6,512 bases of DNA. Origin: Lachnospiraceae bacterium UBA3863 (GTDB taxonomy: Bacteria; Bacillota; Clostridia; Lachnospirales; Lachnospiraceae). This document shows, one piece after another, positions 1-5,058 of this stretch (position 1 is the stretch's first letter; each line of letters starts with the position of its first letter). The stretch spans positions 1 through 6,512 of the forward strand of contig DGGX01000159.1 of NCBI GenBank assembly GCA_002392385.1, read 5' to 3'. The notes beneath the pieces were generated by a model. That model did no database searches and had not been told where the DNA came from. It saw nothing but the letters and a program-made list of their open reading frames with translations. Both the position numbers and the translations under genes were made by a program.

Positions 1-486
1 ATGAAGGACGGCGTCGTGCAGCAGATCGATTCCCCTCAGAACCTGTATGACAAGCCGGGCAACCTCTTCGTCGCGGGCTTCATGGGATCCCCTCAGATGA
101 ACTTCCAGGAAGCCAAGGTCAAGGTCGTCGGCAACAGCGCTTCCCTGCTGGTCGATGATCAGGAGATCGTTCTTCCCGCCGAGAAGGCCAAGGCTCTCGT
201 CGAGGGCAACTACAACGGCAAGACCGTTACCATGGGCATCCGTCCTGAGAACATCATCGAAGTCGGTCCTAACGACAACGCTCCCTACAAGTTCTCCTCC
301 ACGGTCAACGTGTACGAGCTTCTGGGCGCCGAAGTTTTCCTGTATTTCGATCTGCAGGGCACTTCCGTCACCGCCAGAGTCGAGCCTACCACCAAGGTCC
401 GTCCCGGCGACACCGTGACCTACACCTTCGACACCAACAAGATCCATGTCTTTGACAAGGAGACCGAGGTGACCATCACCAACTGA
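1..486 (+). CDS. Sugar ABC transporter ATP-binding protein, MalK/UgpC/MsmX type (3' part only)
   Basis: This is the C-terminal 161 residues of an ATPase that energises an oligosaccharide or polyol ABC importer at the cytoplasmic face of the membrane. The opening residues (KDGVVQQIDSPQNLYDKPGN, then FVAGFMGSPQMNF) are the typical end of the nucleotide-binding domain in this family. The MGIRPENI motif near residues 78-85 marks the C-terminal regulatory (OB/TOBE) domain. Full proteins are usually about 370 residues, so the Walker A, signature and H-loop parts lie upstream of the window. The ATG at base 1 is therefore an internal methionine, not the start. The stop is TGA at 484-486, followed by a strong terminator. 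Codons lean heavily to C-ending forms with AAG for lysine, as in highly expressed genes; this would fit a shared, multi-transporter ATPase such as MsmX, but that is inference. The substrate cannot be read from this fragment. Confidence 0.92.
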   Translation: MKDGVVQQIDSPQNLYDKPGNLFVAGFMGSPQMNFQEAKVKVVGNSASLLVDDQEIVLPAEKAKALVEGNYNGKTVTMGIRPENIIEVGPNDNAPYKFSSTVNVYELLGAEVFLYFDLQGTSVTARVEPTTKVRPGDTVTYTFDTNKIHVFDKETEVTITN

Positions 487-525
487 TCCCCACAGATGGT
501 CCGTAACGGCAGAATGTGATAGAAT

Positions 526-562
526 GGGCAGTGTGTGAGAACTCACACACTGCCCGTTTTTT
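526..562 (+). terminator. Rho-independent terminator of the ABC ATPase gene
   Basis: A 14-bp perfect stem (526-539 pairing with 542-555, starting GGGCAGTGTG) has a minimal two-base AA centre and is followed by G and six T residues (557-562). It lies 40 bases after the ATPase stop codon. The stem length and T run make this a confident intrinsic terminator. Confidence 0.95.
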
Positions 563-586
563 CACTGAGGGAGATGGGAGAGGGAC

Positions 587-606
587 CGCCGGGGGATCCC
601 TCGGCG
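587..606 (+). promoter_or_regulatory. GC-rich hairpin in the leader of the PucR-type gene
   Basis: CGCCGGGG and the complementary arm CCCTCGGCG region can form about 8 pairs (587-594 with 599-606, one G-T wobble) around a GATC loop. It ends 9 bases before the GAGGAG ribosome site at 616-621. No T run follows, so it is not a normal terminator. It could protect the mRNA end or influence initiation; its function is unknown. Confidence 0.4.
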
Positions 607-628
607 ATTATCATTGAGGAGATGAGCC

Positions 629-1720
629 ATGATATCATCACAGATCATCAGAACCTGTCTGGAAGAGCTGCGCAGTATCACACGCACGGAATTCTGCGTG
701 CAGGATCCGGCCGGCAATGTGCTCGCGGCCACAGAGAACATGACAGTGCCGGACTCTCATCTGATCGCGGGGCTGACGGCGTCCGCCGTGGACAGCCAGA
801 TCATCGGCAACAGCTACTCCCTGAAGGTGCGTGATGACGATGAGACGGTCCTGATCCTGACTGCCTGCGGGGACAGCGATTATACCTTTATGGTGGCCAG
901 AATGGCAGCCGCGGAGCTCCATCATCTGGTGGATGCCTACAAGGACAAGCTGGACCGCAACAGCTTCTTCCAGAACCTGCTCCTGGACAATCTCCTGCCG
1001 GTGGATATCCACAACCGGTCCAGGAAGCTCCGGATCCCTTACCAGGTGCCGCGGGCCATCCTGCTCTTCGAGGTGCAGACGGAGGAGGACCGGATCGCCT
1101 CGGAACTGCTCTCCGGCCTGTTCACAGTGAACAGCGGTGACTATCTGACAGAGGTGGATGAGAACAGGGTGATCCTGATCAAGGCCCTGGAGACCCGGGA
1201 GGATTATCCCCAGCTGGAGGAGACGGCGCAGACGGCGGTGGCCATGCTCAATATGGAGGCCATGGTCAAGGTGCGGGCCAGCTACGGCACCATCGTCGGC
1301 GAGCTGGGCGAGCTGTCACGGTCCTATAAGGAGGCCTGCATGGCCATGGACGTGGGCAAGATCTTCCGGGCGGAGCATACCGTGAGCTCCTACAACGAGC
1401 TGGGCATCGGACGCCTGATCTACCAGCTTCCCGTGGGCCTCTGCAGAATGTTCCTGCGGGAGGTGTTCGGGGACAGCACGCTGCCGGAGTTCGACAACGA
1501 GCTGCAGACGACGATCAACACCTTCCTGGAGAACAACCTGAACGTCTCAGAGACCTCGAGACAGCTGTTCGTGCACAGGAACACCCTGGTGTACCGGATC
1601 GAGAAGCTGCAGAAGAGCTGCGGCCTGGATATCCGCACCTTTGAGGATGCCATGACTCTGCGGATCGCCATGATGGTCAGCGCCTATATGCGGTATCTGG
1701 ATTCCAGAGACAGACAGTAG
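629..1720 (+). CDS. PucR/CdaR-family transcriptional regulator
   Basis: A 363-residue cytoplasmic DNA-binding protein. Residues 1-110 form a sensing-type domain (FCVQDPAGNVLAAT near 22-35) ending in a helical segment with AAAELHHLVDAYKDKLDRN (93-111). Residues 135-260 resemble the degenerate GGDEF-like middle domain of CdaR proteins, with ASYGTIVGELGELSRSYKEA around 217-236. Residues 290-350 are the PucR C-terminal helix-turn-helix; the segment NVSETSRQLFVHRNTLVYRI (305-324) is the hallmark. The start is fixed by GAGGAG at 616-621, seven bases before the ATG. CdaR relatives respond to sugar diacids and PucR to purine breakdown, but the ligand here is unknown. It lies downstream of a sugar ABC ATPase gene, so a role in carbohydrate control is plausible. 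A strong terminator separates the two genes, and no clear consensus promoter is seen between that terminator and the start. Confidence 0.9.
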   Translation: MISSQIIRTCLEELRSITRTEFCVQDPAGNVLAATENMTVPDSHLIAGLTASAVDSQIIGNSYSLKVRDDDETVLILTACGDSDYTFMVARMAAAELHHLVDAYKDKLDRNSFFQNLLLDNLLPVDIHNRSRKLRIPYQVPRAILLFEVQTEEDRIASELLSGLFTVNSGDYLTEVDENRVILIKALETREDYPQLEETAQTAVAMLNMEAMVKVRASYGTIVGELGELSRSYKEACMAMDVGKIFRAEHTVSSYNELGIGRLIYQLPVGLCRMFLREVFGDSTLPEFDNELQTTINTFLENNLNVSETSRQLFVHRNTLVYRIEKLQKSCGLDIRTFEDAMTLRIAMMVSAYMRYLDSRDRQ

Positions 1721-1727
1721 AGAAATG

Positions 1728-1761
1728 AAAAAACGGGTGCCCCGCGGGGCGCCCGTTTTTT
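1728..1761. terminator. Bidirectional terminator between convergent genes
   Basis: A stem of about 10 pairs (1734-1743 with 1746-1755, one G-T wobble) is flanked by six A residues (1728-1733) and six T residues (1756-1761). It can therefore act as an intrinsic terminator on both strands. It starts 7 bases after the PucR-type stop and ends 6 bases before the last base of the convergent radical SAM stop codon. Confidence 0.93.
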
Positions 1762-1767
1762 ATTGTC

Positions 1768-2715
1768 TCAGATCCCGGTCCCGTCGAAGGCCGGAATGTA
1801 CCGCCGGGAGGCGGTGCCGGATTCCTGTATGAAGCCGTTGCGGATCCCCAGCCCGATGGCGTAGTCCACGATGGCGTCGTACTCCTCCTGGCGCAGGGTC
1901 CTGCCCAGATCCGGATCATCCTTGACCTGCGGCATGGGAGTGTACTGGTTCATGATGCTGATGAAGATATTGTCTCCGTAGGTATTGTGGAGATAGGAGA
2001 GGATATCGCGGCTGTCCTCCCCGCAGCCGGGAAGGCAGAGGTGGCGCACCAGCACGCCGCGGATCATCAGCGGGTCGTCGGCATCGTCAACGCAGTCGAT
2101 CTCGCTGGAACCGTCGGAGAAGAGGGGACGGGGCTGCTGTCTGACCATTTCCGCCAGGGCCTTGGAGGCGTACTGGAAATAGTCGGGCGTGTGGGAGAGG
2201 GCCAGAGAGAGACGGGGGGAGATGTACTTGAAATCAGGCATGTACACATCCACCAGGCCCTCCAGGGCACGGATGGCCTCCACGCGCTCATAGGTACCGG
2301 TGTTGTAGACCACCGGGATGGTCAGTCCCTCGGCCTTGGCGCGTTCCAGGGCGGGAATGACGATGTGCAGGTAGTGGGAGGCGGTCACCAGGTTGATGTT
2401 CTCGGCTCCCTGATCCTGCAGCTCCAGGAAGATCTCGGAAAGCCTGCCCGGAGACACGTGCTGGCCGGACATGGCCTTGGCAATGGCGTAATTCTGGCAG
2501 TAGATGCAGCCCATATTGCAGCCGACGAAGAAGACGGCGCCGCTGCCGCGGCGGCCGGAGATCACCGGCTCCTCATGGTGGTAGAGGGCTGCCCTGGCCA
2601 GATCCAGTTCAGCCGTTTCCTTGCAGTAGCCCGGTTCTCCGTGGGCCCTGTCAGCCCTGCAGCTCCTGGGACAGAGCGTGCAGTCAGTCATATCCATGAT
2701 ATTCTGAAGACTCAT
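1768..2715 (-). CDS. PflX-like radical SAM iron-sulfur protein (COG1313-type)
   Basis: A 315-residue cytoplasmic radical SAM enzyme of the PflX/COG1313 type, related to pyruvate formate-lyase activases. The cluster motif is GCNMGCIYCQN, with Cys66, Cys70 and Cys73 in CxxxCxxC spacing to hold the [4Fe-4S] that cleaves S-adenosylmethionine. NLVTASHYLH (108-117), VVYNTGTYE (135-143) and DVYMPDFKY (156-164) are conserved core strands of the family. An N-terminal Cys set (CTLCPRSC at 12-19, then GYC with Cys31) suggests a second metal site. Other cysteines occur near 208, 227 and 231. The substrate is not known for the family and cannot be named here. The ATG at 2715 is supported by AGGTGA at 2722-2727, six bases upstream. 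No convincing own promoter is seen, so read-through from the SRP RNA gene is possible. Length matches the family. Confidence 0.87.
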   Translation of the reverse strand: MSLQNIMDMTDCTLCPRSCRADRAHGEPGYCKETAELDLARAALYHHEEPVISGRRGSGAVFFVGCNMGCIYCQNYAIAKAMSGQHVSPGRLSEIFLELQDQGAENINLVTASHYLHIVIPALERAKAEGLTIPVVYNTGTYERVEAIRALEGLVDVYMPDFKYISPRLSLALSHTPDYFQYASKALAEMVRQQPRPLFSDGSSEIDCVDDADDPLMIRGVLVRHLCLPGCGEDSRDILSYLHNTYGDNIFISIMNQYTPMPQVKDDPDLGRTLRQEEYDAIVDYAIGLGIRNGFIQESGTASRRYIPAFDGTGI

Positions 2716-2729
2716 AGTCTATCACCTGC

Positions 2730-2769
2730 GGCTCTTCGGGAGAGCCCCGGTCCGGTATATGTACGGACC
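2730..2769 (-). promoter_or_regulatory. Two tandem hairpins in the leader of the radical SAM gene
   Basis: Read on the minus strand, GGTCCG (2769-2764) pairs with CGGACC (2754-2749) around a 9-base loop. Then GGCTCT (2746-2741) pairs with AGAGCC (2735-2730) around a 5-base loop. The second hairpin ends 2 bases before the CAGGTGA ribosome-site region (2722-2728). Neither has a T run, so they are not terminators. They may stabilise the transcript downstream of the SRP RNA or affect translation; this role is inferred. Confidence 0.45.
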
Positions 2770-2772
2770 TTC

Positions 2773-2798
2773 AGAAAGAATGCCCCGCCTGGCGGAGC
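2773..2798 (-). terminator. Probable weak terminator or 3' end hairpin of the SRP RNA
   Basis: On the minus strand GCTCCG (2798-2793) pairs with CGGGGC (2787-2782), with one wobble and a 5-base loop, followed by ATTCTTTCT. The T run is interrupted, so termination may be incomplete and allow read-through into the radical SAM gene. Confidence 0.5.
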
Positions 2799-2946
2799 CC
2801 TCACAGCTGCACCCACGGTTCCGCCAGGCACCCTTGCGGCACATGGCAGGTCCCGCTTAGTGCTGCTTTGTTCCCAATCTGACACGGTTCACGGGTTGGC
2901 ATTGCGCAAGACCCGCACGGAAACCGGTGGGAGCAGCTGTCAGGAC
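2797..2946 (-). ncRNA. ffs: Signal recognition particle RNA (4.5S/scRNA-type, no Alu domain seen)
   Basis: This RNA scaffolds Ffh in the signal recognition particle, which targets nascent membrane and secreted proteins. Read on the minus strand, the Ffh-binding tip is 2883-2862: GTCAG, a stem capped by a GGAA tetraloop (2874-2871), then AAGCAGC. Flanking blocks match the Firmicutes SRP RNA as I recall it: GGGTCTTGCGCAA, CCGTGAACCGTGTCAG, AGCAGCACTAAG, CATGTGCCGCA and GGTGCCTGG. Long-range helix 5 is visible: ACAGCTGC (2940-2933) pairs with GCAGCTGT (2810-2803), with CCCAC/GTGGG and CGGTT/AACCG inside it. The helix can extend outward as GTCCT/AGGGC after one mismatch, which sets the quoted ends. 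I see no 5' Alu-domain sequence like that of Bacillus scRNA, so it looks like a shorter form. It lies directly after tadA, a classic Firmicutes position. Exact mature ends are uncertain; the primary transcript probably starts near 2981. Confidence 0.92.
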
Positions 2947-2986
2947 TTCACCCTGCAGAGCAGGATCAAGTTGTTTAACATGGATT

Positions 2987-3015
2987 ACTATACTCAAAAG
3001 AGGGAGAATTGTCAA
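2987..3015 (-). promoter_or_regulatory. Sigma-A-type promoter of the SRP RNA gene
   Basis: On the minus strand a perfect TTGACA -35 box (3015-3010), a 17-base spacer and a TATAGT -10 box (2992-2987) predict a start at about 2981-2979. The -35 box begins 11 bases beyond the tadA stop codon. This near-consensus promoter fits a strongly expressed stable RNA. Confidence 0.9.
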
Positions 3016-3026
3016 CCTGCGGCAAT

Positions 3027-3581
3027 TCATCCCTCTTCTTTTGCGGCATTTTTCTCTGCTTTTCTCCGCGCCCGCATGTCCGCGAAAAACTGCTGGAGCA
3101 TGGCGGTGCATTCTTCCCGCAGGACCCCCCGCGTGATCTGTGCCTGATGATTCAGGGCAGGATTGCGGAGCAGGTCCAGCACGGTGCCCGCGCAGCCGTT
3201 CTTGGGACTGTCCGCCCCGATGACTACCCGGTCGATGCGCCCCTGTACCAGGGCGCCGGCGCACATGGGGCAGGGCTCCAGGGTGCAGTAGAGGGTGCAG
3301 CCCTCCATGCGCCAGTCACCTGTCCGCCGGCAGGCCTTGCGGATGGCGGTGATCTCGGCGTGGGCCAGCGTGGTGTGATCGGTATTGCGGCGGTTGTAGC
3401 CGCGGCCGATGATACGGCCGTCACAGACGATCACGGCGCCGATGGGGACTTCGCCCAGAGCCGCTGCCCTGGCAGCCTGCCGCAGAGCCGCGCGCATGAA
3501 GCGCCGGTCCAGCAGCTGCTGTTCTTCAGAGAGCGGCTCGGGAATGATCTTCCTGTGCAGGTCAAATTCAGTGGAATACAT
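3027..3581 (-). CDS. tadA: tRNA-specific adenosine deaminase TadA
   Basis: A 184-residue cytoplasmic zinc enzyme that converts adenosine 34 to inosine in the tRNA-Arg(ACG) anticodon, needed to read CGN arginine codons. The deaminase fold begins near residue 28 (FMRAALRQAARAA). GEVPIGAVIV (43-52) follows, then the zinc/catalytic motif HAE (His74, Glu76) and PCPMC (Cys104, Cys107). NPALNH (140-145) and the helical C-terminus with ECTAMLQQFF agree with E. coli TadA. It is slightly longer than E. coli TadA because of an N-terminal extension of about 17 residues. The ATG at 3581 was chosen because it begins 3 bases after the stop of the upstream glucosaminidase gene. Only a weak AAGTAAAG-like ribosome site is present, so translational coupling is likely. 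The next in-frame Met (residue 29) would cut into the fold and has no ribosome site. SRP RNA follows directly downstream. Confidence 0.96.
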   Translation of the reverse strand: MYSTEFDLHRKIIPEPLSEEQQLLDRRFMRAALRQAARAAALGEVPIGAVIVCDGRIIGRGYNRRNTDHTTLAHAEITAIRKACRRTGDWRMEGCTLYCTLEPCPMCAGALVQGRIDRVVIGADSPKNGCAGTVLDLLRNPALNHQAQITRGVLREECTAMLQQFFADMRARRKAEKNAAKEEG

Positions 3582-3584
3582 GCT

Positions 3585-4904
3585 TTACTTGGGATCGAAC
3601 ACGGTGAGGTTGTAGGTGGTTATGACACGCATGGTGTTGGTCACGTACTGGCTGCCGGTGGCATAGCCGTCGGCCTTGATATTCTCCAGATACTTCCTGG
3701 GAGAGGTGACGCCCTTGAGGTTCTTGTAGCGGTCCTTCTGGATGAATTCGAAGTAGCCCTTGACGCCGATGTCTAGGTTGTCATAGACGCGGAAGTTGTC
3801 GCGGATGACGGAGATCTTGCCCACCGTGTACTCCTCGGTGGTCTTGACATTGACGCTCTTGCCGGTCCAGGTGGTGCCGCACTTGAGGCCGAAGTAGTTG
3901 TGGTACTTGGCACCCAGTGTGGACTCGCCCCAGGCGCTCTCATGGATCGCCTGCGCGATGACGGGGCTGTAGACCTTGATGCCGTAGGAAGGTGCGTATT
4001 TGGTCACCGCGTTGGCGATGTCGGCCACGAACTGAGCACGCTTGCCGGTGATGCCGCAGTTCTTGGTGACAAAAGCGGCGGTATACTTGCCCTTGCTGGT
4101 ATTGCCGGAGGTGGTCGTCGCAGCGGTGGTGCTGGCCGCGGCGGTATTGGCAGCGGTGGTCGCCTTGGCGGCGCCTGTGAGCTCGTCCAGATGTGCCTTC
4201 AGGGCATCGGGGAGCTCATCCTGGTTGGTCAGGTCACCGTTTACATCGAAGACGCAGGCTGCGCCGTCCACCGTGACGGTGGTGTTGACGGCCATGACGC
4301 CGTCCTGGCCGAAGAAGCGGAGCTTGCCGCTGACCATCTTCCAGCCGCCGGTGTACATATAGCCGCTGCTCCGGAAGTAGTACTGTTTTCCGTCGATCGT
4401 TTGAAGCTTGGTGAGCATAACGCCGTCAGCGTCCATGTAGTAGGTCTTGCCGGCATCCTGCATCCAGCCTGTCGACATGACGCCGGAGGTCTTGTCCATA
4501 TAGTACCATTTGCTGCCGCGCTGGAGCCAGCCGGTCTGCATGACGCCGGATTTCGTGTTCAGGAAATACCAGCTGCCGTCGACCATGAGCCAGCCGGTCT
4601 TCATGGCACCGGATTTGGGATCAAGGAAATACCACTTGCCGTCGATCCTCTTCCAGCCGGTCTGCATGACGCCGGTGCTTTTATGAAGGTAATACCATTT
4701 CTTACTGACCTTCACCCAGCCTTTTTTCTTCTTGCCGGAGCGATAGTAGTACCACTTGCCGCTCTTTCTGACCCAGCCGTTCCTGGCCTTGGCCTGGGCG
4801 GCCTCTACGGTCACCGCGGCGCAGGGAGCCGCAGCCATGGTCCCGCCTGCCATCAGCAGTGCAAGTAAGAAAACAACGATCCTGTATTTCAGTCCTCGTC
4901 TCAT
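3585..4904 (-). CDS. Secreted cell-wall glucosaminidase with choline-binding-type repeats
   Basis: A 439-residue exported murein hydrolase. Residues 1 to about 38 are a signal peptide (MRRGLK, hydrophobic VVFLLALLMAGG, then an Ala-rich cleavage zone near AAQA). Residues 43-205 hold about eight cell-wall-binding repeats of roughly 21 residues, each like GW-x-x-x-x-G-x-WYY/F-x-D/L-x-x-SGVMQT. Residues 244-270 form an Ala/Thr/Ser-rich flexible linker. Residues 288-437 are a glucosaminidase domain (GH73/LytG-like), with SPVIAQAIHESAWGESTLG (313-331), the probable catalytic Glu322, then HNYFGLKC and FRVYDNLDIGVKGYFEFI. It should cleave N-acetylglucosaminyl bonds in peptidoglycan during wall turnover or separation. 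The start has GAGGGG (4911-4916) six bases upstream and a good promoter at 4962-4990. tadA follows after 3 bases, implying one operon. The wall ligand of the repeats (choline, teichoic acid or other) is not determinable. Confidence 0.93.
   Translation of the reverse strand: MRRGLKYRIVVFLLALLMAGGTMAAAPCAAVTVEAAQAKARNGWVRKSGKWYYYRSGKKKKGWVKVSKKWYYLHKSTGVMQTGWKRIDGKWYFLDPKSGAMKTGWLMVDGSWYFLNTKSGVMQTGWLQRGSKWYYMDKTSGVMSTGWMQDAGKTYYMDADGVMLTKLQTIDGKQYYFRSSGYMYTGGWKMVSGKLRFFGQDGVMAVNTTVTVDGAACVFDVNGDLTNQDELPDALKAHLDELTGAAKATTAANTAAASTTAATTTSGNTSKGKYTAAFVTKNCGITGKRAQFVADIANAVTKYAPSYGIKVYSPVIAQAIHESAWGESTLGAKYHNYFGLKCGTTWTGKSVNVKTTEEYTVGKISVIRDNFRVYDNLDIGVKGYFEFIQKDRYKNLKGVTSPRKYLENIKADGYATGSQYVTNTMRVITTYNLTVFDPK
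4344..4778 (-). repeat. Tandem cell-wall-binding repeats within the glucosaminidase gene
   Basis: The encoded GW dipeptides fall at residues 43, 62, 83, 104, 125 and 146, giving a mostly 63-base period. A degenerate unit (GVMLTKLQTIDGKQYYF) follows, then a last GW at 187. The middle four units are the most alike (TGWxxxxGxWYFL...SGVMQTGW). Near-identical units of this kind can expand or contract by slippage or recombination. Confidence 0.85.
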
Positions 4905-4961
4905 CGGTATCCCCTCATCTCAAACAGGCTCAGATGTAGCCAATCACTTTTTCATGAGACG

Positions 4962-4990
4962 ATTGTACACCATGATGTGACGAAAATCAA
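4962..4990 (-). promoter_or_regulatory. Promoter of the glucosaminidase-tadA operon
   Basis: On the minus strand TTGATT (4990-4985), a 17-base spacer and TACAAT (4967-4962) form a good sigma-A promoter. Predicted start is near 4955, giving a leader of about 50 bases. An A/T-rich block just upstream (4991-5035), with AATTTATT repeats, could act as an UP element. Confidence 0.78.
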
Positions 4991-5010
4991 ACGAATATTA
5001 CAAATTTATT

Positions 5011-5040
5011 AAAAAATTTATTACAGAAATTTGAATTCTG
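5011..5040 (-). terminator. Possible weak terminator of the AraC-type gene
   Basis: On the minus strand CAGAA (5040-5036) can pair with TTCTG (5028-5024), and six T residues lie at 5016-5011. The stem is only 5 bp, A/T rich, and 7 bases away from the T run, so this is a weak candidate. It also overlaps the A/T-rich block upstream of the next promoter. Confidence 0.25.
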
Positions 5041-5058
5041 GGTAACAAAGTGCGGAAG

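Noticed and set aside
535..834. Plus-strand open frame of 99 codons starting inside the terminator
   Set aside because: It begins within the terminator stem and runs in another frame through the start of the PucR-type gene; no family features.
1987..3147. Long plus-strand open frame of 386 codons
   Set aside because: It is antisense to the radical SAM gene, the SRP RNA and part of tadA. Its product is low-complexity G/V/H-rich with no recognisable domain, a typical GC-rich shadow frame.
3900..4868. Plus-strand open frame of 322 codons
   Set aside because: It mirrors the repeats of the glucosaminidase gene, giving a repetitive AGLHDAG-like product; it has no domain and no good ribosome site.
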